Assembly (NCBI GenBank): GCA_021545665.1 | Contig: JAJRTX010000030.1 | Span: 1-27,127, forward strand | DNA length: 27,127 bases | From: Zetaproteobacteria bacterium | Lineage (GTDB): Bacteria > Pseudomonadota > Zetaproteobacteria > Mariprofundales > Mariprofundaceae | Direction: 5' to 3' | In this document: positions 17,330 to 25,623 of the stretch, one piece after another | How the letters are laid out: the number at the start of each line of letters is the position of its first letter | Position numbering within the stretch: the first letter of the stretch is position 1 | The notes under the pieces: model-generated | What the model saw: only the letters and a program-made list of their open reading frames with translations | What the model was told of the DNA's origin: nothing | Databases searched by the model: none | Program-made: the position numbers and the translations under genes

Positions 17330-18595
17330 TTAACCTGCCATCAGTTTGTTTAGCGGCAGCCTGATAACAATGCTGGCGCCGCCATCAGGGTGATTCGATA
17401 TTTTCATATCACCGCCCAGTCTCAATACAACAGCCTGGGCCAGATAAAAACCCAGACCATGACCATCTTTTTTGGTGGTAAAAAAAGGCTTTCCGATCTC
17501 ATTCAACACGTCCTGGCTTAAACCCTCGCCAAAGTCGCGAATATTCAGATGCAACTCAATATCGGACCATGCGGCGTTGACTTCAATGTTTTTGGGCGAA
17601 GCATCGGCTGCATTATTAAGCAGATTGATAACCGCCTGATTTAGCGTTTCATCCACCACAATCCTGGGTGCCGGGTCGTGGCCACTGAGGTTTAACGACA
17701 TGGTGGTGTTCGCATGCATCTCCTGCCACTGCCTGAATATCTGTTTCAGAAAAGACGCCACGTTTTCACTATGGCCGCTGACGGCTTGCAACTGCCCGGC
17801 GCTGGCACTGATATGCGACAGCGTGGTTTTGCATCGATCCACTTGCGAACGCAGAATATGCAACTGCTCCAACAGTTGTGGCTGTGCACTGTATTCCTGT
17901 TCCAGTTCATGCGTGACCACCGCCATGGTACCCAGCGGTGTGCCCAGTTCATGCGCAGCGCCCGCTGCCATGGTGCCCAGCGCTACCATATGTTCATCGC
18001 GCAGATTTTTCTCTCTGGCCTCAGCCAGTTTATTATCGCGCTGGCGCAAAGCTTCAGCCATCGAAACAACAAAAAAAAGGATAACCCCGACGCCAAGCAG
18101 AAAACTGAACCACATGCCCAGCACATGATGTTGCATATTATGCCCTGCTTCAGACAGTGGCATATGAATCACCATCAATAACGAATAACAGGCCAGAGTC
18201 ACCGCCGCCATGATCCATACGTAACGCTTGGGTAATGTCGCTGCGACAATAACCAGCGGCAGCAAAAACATTGACACAAATGGATTGCCCGAGCCGCCGG
18301 AAAAAAAGAGCAATCCGGCCAGCGCCAGCACATCGACAACCAGGTGCAGAAAAAACTCCAGTGCCGATGCCGAGGTTTCCCGACGCATCCACACCAGCAA
18401 ATTAAAAGCAGCATGTACAGCAATGACGGCGAGCATGGCTCGTACAGGCAACGTCACGCCCAGCAGATGAACAGCCAGAACAATGGCCGCGACTTCTGTC
18501 GCGATCACTGCGCTTCTGAATATCAGCAAACGCCGGAAATGATATTTCCCGATCACCTGCTCCGCCGTATCATTTTCAAACATCAGCAACCCCAC
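17330..18595 (-). CDS. regB: RegB/PrrB-family redox-sensing histidine kinase
   Basis: A 421-residue sensor kinase. About six N-terminal helices (26-180) include the quinone-binding motif GGSGNPF (100-106). The H-box is GAAHELGTPLGT with H215. Cys255 in QVDRCKT is where RegB proteins carry the redox-active cysteine. The N-box NLLNNAADAS is at 324-333, with G boxes DFGEGLS (354-360) and GHGLGFYL (378-385). It reports the quinone pool and oxygen status to RegA. The first codon is GTG at 18595, with an ATG four codons later (18583) as alternative. It begins 2 bp after the final mshL stop, which puts regBA in the msh operon. Confidence 0.92.
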   Translation of the reverse strand: MGLLMFENDTAEQVIGKYHFRRLLIFRSAVIATEVAAIVLAVHLLGVTLPVRAMLAVIAVHAAFNLLVWMRRETSASALEFFLHLVVDVLALAGLLFFSGGSGNPFVSMFLLPLVIVAATLPKRYVWIMAAVTLACYSLLMVIHMPLSEAGHNMQHHVLGMWFSFLLGVGVILFFVVSMAEALRQRDNKLAEAREKNLRDEHMVALGTMAAGAAHELGTPLGTMAVVTHELEQEYSAQPQLLEQLHILRSQVDRCKTTLSHISASAGQLQAVSGHSENVASFLKQIFRQWQEMHANTTMSLNLSGHDPAPRIVVDETLNQAVINLLNNAADASPKNIEVNAAWSDIELHLNIRDFGEGLSQDVLNEIGKPFFTTKKDGHGLGFYLAQAVVLRLGGDMKISNHPDGGASIVIRLPLNKLMAG

Positions 18596-18597
18596 GC

Positions 18598-20298
18598 CTA
18601 CCTGTCCGCAGCCCCATTATATTCAGGTAGTCTTTTGTGGACAAGCCTGTCTATGCGTTGTCGACTCTGGCGGATATCCGCCGACCAGTCGGCAGCGGAA
18701 TCGATAATGGTCGGTTTGATCAGAATAATCAGCTCATACTTCTCGACTGTCACGTCGGTATGCCCAAACAGTAATTTCGGCAAGCCCGGTAAGCCGGAGC
18801 GGTTATCGACGCTGCGCTATTGCATCAGGCCACCGATGGCGATGATCTGACCATCGCGGGCGCGCACAATGCTATCGGTTTCCGATACTGTGCTCGAAGC
18901 TAGTGGCAGTGTGAGATTTCCACCCAGCGAACCGAGGTCGAGTGTCTTGTTTACCGAGGCCACCTGACTGACTGAAGGATGCACATGCATGGTCACCATG
19001 CCGGTTGCAGCATCCACCTGTGGTGTTACATCCAGCATCACACCGGAAAAGAACGGCTGCATCGGAACCGAAGTGCTGTTTAAAGTCTGGGTGTTTCCCG
19101 TGGTCTGGCTCGTCGTACTGGCAGCGCCGGTAACGAAGAACTCATCCGTACCCACCTTTAAAACTGCTTTCTGATTATTTAATGTGGCGATGCGCGGACT
19201 GGATAGCACATTGACATCACCTTGTGTTTCGAGGAAATTGATCAAAGCTGCAAAATTGGCTGTTTGAAATGCCAGACCGAACAGAGAGCCTGGCCCTTCA
19301 CCAATTAATGAAGCACCGGGTATGGCAGTTAATACTCCATCAGCGATTTCAGCAGGCACACCGGCGATACGTGGTGCAAGCGTGGAACCGTTGGCGAGCT
19401 GACCGATAGAGGCATTGTTGCTAAATGCAGCCCAGTTGACGCCACTTTGAAAGCTATCATTCAATCGCACTTCCAGAATTTTGGCCTCCAGAATCACCTG
19501 CTGCTCAACGGAGAGCTGGGCAGCCCGCAGGTAGTCTGAAACACTACGCAGTTCATCCGGCATGGCGCGCACTATCACCATGCCGGTCATTGGACTGACC
19601 ACCACCTTCCGGCTCTCCACACTGCCGACAATCATTGTTAACGAAGTTTCCAGTTCCTGCCAGAAGTCAGCCTTGCTGTTCATCGATACTTTACTGCCAG
19701 CGTTTGATATATTGCCTGTAGTTGATTTACTATTTCTGTTTACTGATGAATCCGTTTTCTTTGATGTGGCTGAACTACTTCTCGCAAAGCCATTGCTGTT
19801 CAACGTATCTATCAATGAAGATGAAGCGACCTGTAGTTCTGCCTCGCCAGCGCGTGTGCCTATCAGATAGTTGATCTTGTACATGCGCGTCTGCAAGCCG
19901 GCAGGGCGGACAAAAACACGGCTTTTATCAATATAATAATCGTAACCGTAGAGTTCCTGAATCGCTGCCAGCGCTTGAGTTACGGTCACTTGTCTGAGAT
20001 TGATGGAGATGCTGCCGGCCACCTGCGGATGCACCAGCATATTAACCCCTGCCGCTGTTGCGATGGAGTAAAACACCTGTGCTGCCGGTGCATCGGCCAC
20101 TTCCAGATCGAAACGTGGTTCCATTTCTTTTTTAATATTTTTACGGGTGGAAGGTGCAGGCTGTTCCGCCTGTGGCGTTGTCTCCAGCGCCTGATTCAGC
20201 TCTTTTTTGATGGCATCAGTGGTCGCGTCGCCATTGATCACCGGCTTCGAGCAGGCGCCGAGCGCAACGAGCAGCAATATGCCTGTCAGAATTCTCAT
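18598..20298 (-). pseudogene. mshL: MSHA secretin MshL, interrupted by an in-frame TAG
   Basis: MshL is the outer-membrane secretin through which the pilus passes. A lipoprotein signal ends at LGAC (C16). Secretin-associated N domains follow, then a Ser/Thr/Asn/Lys-rich linker (about 170-215). The secretin core includes VVSPMTGMVIVRAMPDEL, VLSSPRIATLNNQKAVLKVG and a stretch ending in DGQIIAIGGLMQ. A TAG then occurs at 18817-18819. The same frame continues for 72 codons with exactly the expected C-terminus (RSVDNRSGLPG, LLFGH, YELIILIKPTIID) to a TAG at 18598-18600. No base is gained or lost. Without readthrough the product lacks its last barrel strands. Possible causes are a nonsense mutation, suppression or a sequence error. 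Confidence 0.88.
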
Positions 20299-20343
20299 TA
20301 TTTTACCTTCTTTGTTTCAGTCATCGAGAATGCAGCAGTTGCA

Positions 20344-20729
20344 TCATTTACCTGTTTGCACACGATAGTCACCGCTATTTAATCGGGCCGCATGCTTGAC
20401 CCATTGCTGTTTGCCACGCAAATAGAGCACCTGTCTGCCCTTGCCTGACTGCAATACGGCGCGACCATTGGCCGCTTCGATCAGTATTGCATCACCGTAG
20501 TAGTCGCCAACCCTGACCATCCGACCATTGATAATGGCAACTGCTGCACCGTTCGAAGTAATAATACCTTGCAATCCACCTGTATTTTTCCTGTCTGCCA
20601 CCGGATACATGCTGGCAGCATCAGGTTTAAAACCGGGCGGCGGCGCGGTCGGGTCGCTGATTGTTTCAGCAGTGGTTGAAGCCAGCGGTGTCAGTAACAG
20701 ACTGAAAACAGGATAACAGACGCCTTCAT
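20344..20729 (-). pseudogene. mshK: MSHA biogenesis protein MshK with a one-base frameshift
   Basis: The ATG at 20727-20729 overlaps the mshJ stop in ATGA and reads MKASVILFSVCY, then TGA. From the T4 tract at 20705-20708 onward, the neighbouring frame gives a perfect continuation: FSLLLTPLASTTA (end of a signal peptide), then SDPTAPPPGF (the MshK DPTxPP signature), LQGIITSNGAAVAIINGRMVRVGD and a normal end at 20344. One extra T in that tract would restore a protein of about 128 residues. As written, only an internal start (ATG at 20610) gives the 88-residue remainder without a signal peptide. MshK is a small periplasmic partner of the pilus machinery. Confidence 0.8.
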
Positions 20730-21454
20730 GTAGACTTTCCGCTGACTGTAAACAGATTTAATGTCATGGTTGAATAGGGATAAGGCCCGGCTTTTAAATT
20801 TAGTGAGTGCCAGAAAACATGCAGATCCATGTCTTCCAGTTGTTCCAGATAGTCTACCAAATCAAACCAGCTGCCACGCACCGACAACTGAAGCCCATGC
20901 CTGTACAGCCCTTCGGCGAAGTCAGCCTGCTGCAACTGAAGTTCAATTTTATCCTGTCCGTCGGTTTTAGTTGCGTCCTTCTCGACAACAGTATTTTCAC
21001 CTTTGGAGGCATCCGGTTTCCGAACTGCTTCCGGTAATAGCGCCTCGGGTTTCAAGGTCTGCAGCCGGATTAGCGTCAGCCCTCCGTTTTTGCGTAACAG
21101 GCTATCAACAGTATGCTGCAATTGTCCGGCACCGGAGATGCCGCGAACATAATCCAGTCGGGCATATTTCAAATGATCCAGTTTCCGGCCAGCCGCCTCG
21201 ATCTGTTGCTGCAGGGACTGAATTTGACTATTTTCACTGGCAGCCAGTTGTGTGGCCAGTTCCTGCTGCTGTTTTCTGTCCTTCTCCGGCAGCAAGCGCA
21301 GTTTCCATACCTGCTGCTGGTATTCATCTGATAAATTGCCGATCAGCCAGACTGAACCTGTGATAAACAACGACAGCGCTACGACTACCAGCAGCAGGCG
21401 CACTTTCACCGTTTGCGCGTCCATCTGCTCCCGTATGTTTTGCCAGGCGCTCAT
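20726..21454 (-). CDS. mshJ: MSHA biogenesis protein MshJ (PilO-like)
   Basis: A 242-residue bitopic inner-membrane protein. A short cytoplasmic N-terminus is followed by a helix (about 18-40, VRLLLVVVALSLFITGSVWLIG), a coiled-coil region (about 43-95, rich in Gln/Glu/Leu) and a periplasmic ferredoxin-like domain with HGLQLSVRGSWFDLVDYLEQLE and YPYSTMTLNLFTVS, the MshJ ending. It is the PilO counterpart of the alignment complex linking the secretin to the inner-membrane motor. It overlaps the previous gene by 4 bp (ATGA) and the mshK start likewise. Confidence 0.85.
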   Translation of the reverse strand: MSAWQNIREQMDAQTVKVRLLLVVVALSLFITGSVWLIGNLSDEYQQQVWKLRLLPEKDRKQQQELATQLAASENSQIQSLQQQIEAAGRKLDHLKYARLDYVRGISGAGQLQHTVDSLLRKNGGLTLIRLQTLKPEALLPEAVRKPDASKGENTVVEKDATKTDGQDKIELQLQQADFAEGLYRHGLQLSVRGSWFDLVDYLEQLEDMDLHVFWHSLNLKAGPYPYSTMTLNLFTVSGKST

Positions 21455-22071
21455 GGTTGCGTCCCGTGCGCATTGGCCACCAATTCAAAACGAATATGAC
21501 GGGCATGACTTGCATCCACTTTACCCAGTTGCAGGGATGGGCCGCCGTTGCCGTTAAGCAGTGCTTGCCGGCGCAGCAATTTTAGATATTCCGGCACCAG
21601 CGCCGGATACAGCGCCGAGGCCTCTATGCTCACCTGAACATGATCATCGCCGCCACTGAGTCTAAGGCCATTGAGCCAGACATTGGTCAGACCTTGCTTC
21701 GTTAATGCCCGCATGTATTGCGAATAGCCAGTTCTGCCACCCAGCATTTTCTGTATCACATCCAGCTGTTGCTGCGACTGCAACACTTCGCTCTCCAGTG
21801 CATGCAGTTTCTCCTGCAATTGTTTTTCGGAAGAATTTGCAATCAGGTCAGCTGCTGCTTTTTTCATTTTTTCTATCTGCGTCTGCTGCGTCTGGTTTAT
21901 TTTCACATACTGTTGTTCGATTTCGTTATTCATATAAGCAAACCAGAGCCATGCCGAAAGGTTTACTCCCAGAGTCAGAAGGCATGCAAAAATAATCGTG
22001 CGTACGGAGAGGAAGCGTTTTCGGGAAGAATATTCCGGATTGAACAGGTTGATCTGCTGAATGATCGTCAT
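21451..22071 (-). CDS. PilN-like MSHA biogenesis protein (MshI2 type)
   Basis: A 206-residue protein with the PilN signature near the N-terminus (QQINLFNPEY), which in PilN docks into PilM, here MshI. A transmembrane helix (about 26-47) follows, then a coiled coil (about 52-110) and a periplasmic domain (LTNVWLNGLRLSGGDDHVQVSIEA). The gene order between mshI and mshJ matches the PilM-N-O arrangement. It starts directly after the mshI stop. The Vibrio/Shewanella literature names such genes variably, so I leave the symbol blank. Confidence 0.82.
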   Translation of the reverse strand: MTIIQQINLFNPEYSSRKRFLSVRTIIFACLLTLGVNLSAWLWFAYMNNEIEQQYVKINQTQQTQIEKMKKAAADLIANSSEKQLQEKLHALESEVLQSQQQLDVIQKMLGGRTGYSQYMRALTKQGLTNVWLNGLRLSGGDDHVQVSIEASALYPALVPEYLKLLRRQALLNGNGGPSLQLGKVDASHARHIRFELVANAHGTQP

Positions 22072-22956
22072 TTAAGACTCCCGTCGCAGGGCTGCGCCGA
22101 TCACTGGCAGCGCTTGCACCACCATGGCCACATCGGCCAGTTCGGGCGCCGTGGAGATATCAACAACATCATCCAGATGCAGGGGTTCAACCGCTGTTTC
22201 AAGCTGCGCCTGCAATGCTGCATTGAAGTCACTTTGCTTTTCAACAGCCAGAATCAGCCTGCTGACCGGCTTGCCAAAATGGCGGCTAAAATAGCTCAGC
22301 GAGCGCTCCACTTCACGCGCCAATGCGCTCCAGTCGCCCTGCCGCGCCGCTGCTCCCGTCCCGATCCGACGTGTCATGCACAGCTCCTGATCCGCCGTGA
22401 TAGTCAGTAAATACTCATCGCTCTCACGGCTGAGCATAGCCAGCCCCTCGCTCTGCTGTTCATACAGTGCGGAAATGTTGCGCTGCGCCATCTCGGGAAT
22501 ATCGAATGTGGTCAGATTGAAACAGGCCCGCTCGATCAGCGCAGTGCGCTCCCGGATCAGTTCCCCGGCTGCCGCTACGGCATAGACCGAGCGGCCCTGA
22601 TCATTCAGCCCACGCGGAATCCGCATGATATCAATACTGGCATCCTCAGCGCTGCAATTAAGCTGATCGCGTATCTGCCAGCGCACGCTTTCCAGCATCT
22701 CCTGGTGTGGCACATTCGGAGCCTCCTGTGGCAACAGCTGATATTCAGGTGCTGCCAGAAGTGCTGTCACAGCCTTTCTTCCGGGCTTGAAGTTCTTATG
22801 CAACTGTTTTAAATTATCAGCAGACCAGAGATTGCCCGGCTGCATGATGAATTGCTCGACAACAGGTTGATTGTCTGTCCATGTGATGGCGGCGACGTGA
22901 TAGCCCGCGCCGCTCTGAGCCAGCGCCAGCCGTGATTTGGATGACTGAAATAGCAT
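22072..22956 (-). CDS. mshI: MSHA biogenesis protein MshI (PilM-like)
   Basis: A 294-residue cytoplasmic protein of the actin-like PilM family, which binds the N-terminus of the PilN-like partner. The family order is seen: LFQSSKSRLALAQSG, then LLAAPEYQLLPQEAPNVP, VRWQIRDQL (about 88-96) and SLSYFSRHFGKPVSRLILA (about 220-238). The start is the ATG at 22954-22956 because it overlaps the mshP stop in TAATG and has GGGAG just upstream. A longer in-frame extension to 23058 lies wholly inside mshP and is rejected. Confidence 0.88.
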   Translation of the reverse strand: MLFQSSKSRLALAQSGAGYHVAAITWTDNQPVVEQFIMQPGNLWSADNLKQLHKNFKPGRKAVTALLAAPEYQLLPQEAPNVPHQEMLESVRWQIRDQLNCSAEDASIDIMRIPRGLNDQGRSVYAVAAAGELIRERTALIERACFNLTTFDIPEMAQRNISALYEQQSEGLAMLSRESDEYLLTITADQELCMTRRIGTGAAARQGDWSALAREVERSLSYFSRHFGKPVSRLILAVEKQSDFNAALQAQLETAVEPLHLDDVVDISTAPELADVAMVVQALPVIGAALRRES

Positions 22957-23402
22957 TAATCTCCCTCGATTCGGGCTGTAACAGCCGCTTCGGCATAACC
23001 AGGCTGGCCGGGCATGCGGTTGGTGACAGAAGCGGTTGCCGACAAAGCATAAAACCACAGCGTCGCACCCAGTTCATTATGCGATGTGGCGTTACATACA
23101 AGACTGACATCAAAATCAGCCAGACTGCCTGCCAGCGCCGCTGGTTGCGGCAATAAACCCGCTGTTTGACAGGCTGTAGCAAATGCGCCGCCTGGATTGC
23201 GGCGCAACTGCCAGGCTGCCCACTCCAGCCCGGCGCGTGCGGCAAGCGTTGCACGGATACGCAGCAGTTCGGTTGATACGCCGCGCTGCTGGGCGGCGGC
23301 GAATGCCATGGCCATCGAAACCAGCATGCCGATCACCACCAGCAAAAAGATCGCGCCGATGAGCGAAAAGCCCTGTTCGCCATGCCGATGCTCAAAACTC
23401 AC
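22956..23402 (-). CDS. mshP: MSHA biogenesis protein MshP (prepilin-like)
   Basis: The protein carries a class III signal, EQG^FSLIGAIFLLVVIGMLVSMA, with the MshP-type GAIFLLVV helix, then RIRATLAARAGLEWAAWQL, as in the PilX/MshP minor pilin group. The start is uncertain: a GTG at 23400-23402 gives an 11-residue leader and 148 residues in all, while a TTG at 23426 gives 156. I prefer GTG, which overlaps the mshO stop by 11 bp. It probably contributes to the pilus tip or to assembly priming. Confidence 0.8.
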   Translation of the reverse strand: MSFEHRHGEQGFSLIGAIFLLVVIGMLVSMAMAFAAAQQRGVSTELLRIRATLAARAGLEWAAWQLRRNPGGAFATACQTAGLLPQPAALAGSLADFDVSLVCNATSHNELGATLWFYALSATASVTNRMPGQPGYAEAAVTARIEGD

Positions 23403-24243
23403 GCGGCAGTCCCGCCTGTGCTTCAATGCTTATCGACTCGTCATAGCTGTTGATCGATAACTGCATCAGCGCCTGCGCCTGCTGCATGGCTGAAACGGTA
23501 TCGGCAAGCGTAGCAAAAGAGCAGCTGGAGATATGGTCGGCCATGCGCTCGCCGCTGACAGCAAACGAGGTCGGTTGGGTGGCGGCAAAACCATAACCCG
23601 AGTAACGCCACAGGCTGCCCGCGCCGTAGGGTTTCCCATGCACGGCATCGGTGGCCGAACCGGGTGAGAGGCAGACATAGGAAACCGGTTGTGCGGCCAG
23701 ATAATAGCGGTGGCCTGTCAGTGAAGCATCGAGCGGAAAGGCAGCAGATGATGCCAGTGTTACACGCGTTTCATCCGGCAGCGTGCCTACGGTGGTCGTG
23801 GACACACTGTTGCGGTTATCTCCGGCATAGACGGAATAAGCCGCAGTTGCCGTAACCACAATTTCATTGCCGACCGCAGGTACATCGCCGCTGTTAAACA
23901 GATCAAATGCTGTGTCGATAGAACCCACATTCAGTATATCGCCGGTTGAGGCGCCGGCTTGATCGGCGCGGTAACGGCCGCTGCCGCTTTGCGGAATAAA
24001 TTCGAGATAGTGATTACCGCCGGAGGCCGTCAATCGCACGCTGTTGGGCAGCGCCGTGACCAGATCGCGTACAAACTGCTGCTGCGCTGCGGCAGCGATA
24101 TAGGTCAGATGCGCCCGTTCCGAGGATTTGGCGTAAGAGCGCATCGGCCAGGTCAGAAAAGCCGCTCCGCCTGCCGCCAGAATGCCAATAATCGCCATCA
24201 CCGCCACCAGCTCGATCAGCGTGAATCCGCGCTGGCTCGTCAT
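23392..24243 (-). CDS. mshO: MSHA biogenesis protein MshO (minor pilin)
   Basis: A 283-residue prepilin. MTSQRG^FTLIELVAVMAIIGILAAGGAAFLTWPMRSYAKSSERAHL is the leader, cleavage site with Glu5, and N-terminal helix. The region TYIAAAAQQQFVRDLVTALPNSVR and a C-terminal half with CLSPGSATDAVHG match the GspJ-like MshO layout. The ATG at 24241-24243 gives the short leader usual for MshO, although its Shine-Dalgarno is weak. An ATG at 24306 would start inside a dispersed repeat (MDSRLRGSDGF...) and is less likely. The gap to mshD holds that repeat. Confidence 0.85.
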   Translation of the reverse strand: MTSQRGFTLIELVAVMAIIGILAAGGAAFLTWPMRSYAKSSERAHLTYIAAAAQQQFVRDLVTALPNSVRLTASGGNHYLEFIPQSGSGRYRADQAGASTGDILNVGSIDTAFDLFNSGDVPAVGNEIVVTATAAYSVYAGDNRNSVSTTTVGTLPDETRVTLASSAAFPLDASLTGHRYYLAAQPVSYVCLSPGSATDAVHGKPYGAGSLWRYSGYGFAATQPTSFAVSGERMADHISSCSFATLADTVSAMQQAQALMQLSINSYDESISIEAQAGLPREF

Positions 24244-24279
24244 TATTAATCGTTGCAAAAGTTCTTTCACAGAAAAACC

Positions 24280-24348
24280 GTCACTCCCGCGCAGGCGGGA
24301 GTCCATAGTTGTTTAAATACAATAGATTCCTGCTTTCGCGGGAATGAC
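24280..24348. repeat. dRS3-like palindromic repeat pair between mshD and mshO
   Basis: GTCACTCCCGCGCAGGCGGG (from 24280) and GATTCCTGCTTTCGCGGGAA (from 24325) begin two 24-bp ends facing each other across about 21 bp of AT-rich DNA. Each end is itself a hairpin, close to the ATTCCC-N8-GGGAAT pattern of neisserial dRS3 elements and related REP/MITE sequences. It sits just upstream of the mshO start. Confidence 0.7.
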
Positions 24349-24376
24349 CAGGTTTTAAAAGAATTTATGCGACTAT

Positions 24377-25117
24377 TCATAACACCGGTTGCCCGCGGTT
24401 TGGCGCATGGCGGCTGCGATAGCTGTCCAGCACTATAGTTTCCAGTACCACGTCATCGGCGGCAACGGCGTTGACTGTGACGGTGATGCGCAGGGCATCG
24501 CCATCATCTGCTGCTGCGAGAAACGCAGTTCCTGCTCTCTGCACATTGATCTGCGCCGAGAAGCCGGACCAGCTCTGTCCGTCCATTGTAATCACCGGGT
24601 TGATTGTCAGGCCAGCGTAATCGGCGATATTGTCAAACCCGCCACTGCTGCGCATCTCGGTGCCCGGCATCGGGCCGATTAATGTAGTGGGGTCTTGCGA
24701 AGCGGAGATGCCGCCCGTACAAGCGGCGGTGGAAGCAGCCGTAGCAAACAGAGTATCGTCAGGGTCACAATAGGAAAAGGGCTGGCGAACGATCTCGGCC
24801 ATCAGCGTTTCGGCCAGAGAAATCGCCTGCATGCGCTGGATGGGTATAGCTGCGGATTGAGCCTGAATACCCATCGCCGTGGTAATACCCACGGCAGCAA
24901 CTGAGAGAATTACAATCGTGGCGATCAGCTCAATCAAACCGAAACCGGCTTCTGTTATACAATCGTCATTCCCGTGCAAGACCTGCCCCCGTGAAGGCGT
25001 GGGGCGGGAATCCATACTCGTCATTTCCGAAGGTTTTATCGGAAATCCACTTGCACAAGTGGATCCCCGATACAAATACTCGGGGATGACATGATTTCTC
25101 ATGCGGTTATTCAGCAT
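24377..25117 (-). CDS. mshD: MSHA minor pilin MshD, with a repeat-derived N-terminal extension
   Basis: The core is a prepilin: TEAG^FGLIELIATIVILSVAAVGITTAMGIQAQ, then RMQAISLAETLMAEIVRQPFSYCDPDD, the MshD signature, and a pilin-like C-terminal half. The coupled start ATG at 25115-25117 overlaps the mshC stop (ATGCTGA). From there 58 residues precede the pilin cleavage site, and most are the translation of a palindromic repeat. Later starts at 25024, 25015 (24-residue leader) or a TTG at 24979 (12-residue leader) are possible. Which start is used decides whether prepilin peptidase sees a normal leader. Confidence 0.82.
   Translation of the reverse strand: MLNNRMRNHVIPEYLYRGSTCASGFPIKPSEMTSMDSRPTPSRGQVLHGNDDCITEAGFGLIELIATIVILSVAAVGITTAMGIQAQSAAIPIQRMQAISLAETLMAEIVRQPFSYCDPDDTLFATAASTAACTGGISASQDPTTLIGPMPGTEMRSSGGFDNIADYAGLTINPVITMDGQSWSGFSAQINVQRAGTAFLAAADDGDALRITVTVNAVAADDVVLETIVLDSYRSRHAPNRGQPVL
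24965..25090. repeat. Two palindromic dRS3/REP-like repeats at the mshC-mshD junction
   Basis: Unit one (24965-25015) runs from GTCATTCCCG to CGGGAATCCAT and encloses an inner imperfect palindrome. Unit two (25020-25090) begins GTCATTTCCGA and ends CGGGGATGAC. In it, TTTCCGA/TCGGAAA and ATCCCCGA/TCGGGGAT are hairpins at the two ends, and CCACTTGCACAAGTGG is near-palindromic at the centre. The GTCATTCCC...GGGAATGAC ends match the copy at 24280-24348. The block is open in the mshD frame. Confidence 0.7.
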
Positions 25118-25599
25118 GCTGTTTGTCCGGAGGGCAGCTGATAAACAAAACCGGAACCGGCGGCGATGCAGATCGGCATGGAGAGGCCTGCAATATCTAT
25201 CTGCATATTTGAAGCTCCAAAATTCGGTGTGCCATCGGGCGCAAAACTGAAACTGGTTGGCGTAGTGGAAAAAACTGCCTGATTGGCAGCCATGGAAGGG
25301 GCGAAAACAATATAAGATGCAGCCCCGTCCGGGTCGGAAAGCGGCGAACCGCAGGCCGCTGAAGCGCCAAATGAATACGAAATGCCACTGGCCGAGAATG
25401 CAGCGCAGACATAGCGATTCTGTGACAGCGCCGCCTGCTGCGCATAGCGCAGACTGGAGATGACCTGATCATAAAAACCGCGCGCCGCAAACACCGGCTG
25501 ATCGGCGCTGATGCGGCTAAAAGCCACGCCTGCCAAAACCACCAAAACCGCCATCACGGCGGTCAGTTCAATCAGTGTAAATCCATGCTGCCTGTTCAT
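25111..25599 (-). CDS. mshC: MSHA minor pilin MshC (GspH/FimT-like)
   Basis: A 162-residue prepilin with a six-residue leader, MNRQHG^FTLIELTAVMAVLVVLAGVAFSRI, and the GspH/FimT block (FYDQVISSLRYAQQAALSQNRYVCAAFSASGISYSFG). A C-terminal cysteine (GQTAC) probably pairs with another in the loop. It follows the terminator-like hairpin after mshA, so its transcription should be lower than that of the major pilin. GGAG precedes the start. Confidence 0.86.
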   Translation of the reverse strand: MNRQHGFTLIELTAVMAVLVVLAGVAFSRISADQPVFAARGFYDQVISSLRYAQQAALSQNRYVCAAFSASGISYSFGASAACGSPLSDPDGAASYIVFAPSMAANQAVFSTTPTSFSFAPDGTPNFGASNMQIDIAGLSMPICIAAGSGFVYQLPSGQTAC

Positions 25600-25623
25600 T
25601 ACGCTCCTTTACCTTTTACGCAG

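Noticed and set aside
18236..18248. Palindrome TGTCGCTGCGACA resembling a RegA site
   Set aside because: The half-sites are in the reverse order (GTCGC before GCGAC), and it lies inside the regB coding region far from a promoter.
22957..23058. N-terminal extension of mshI to 23058
   Set aside because: The extension lies entirely within mshP, does not look like MshI, and the ATG at 22956 has a ribosome site and TAATG coupling.
24280..25090. CRISPR array
   Set aside because: The repeats are palindromic units of different length without regular spacers, and there are no cas genes.
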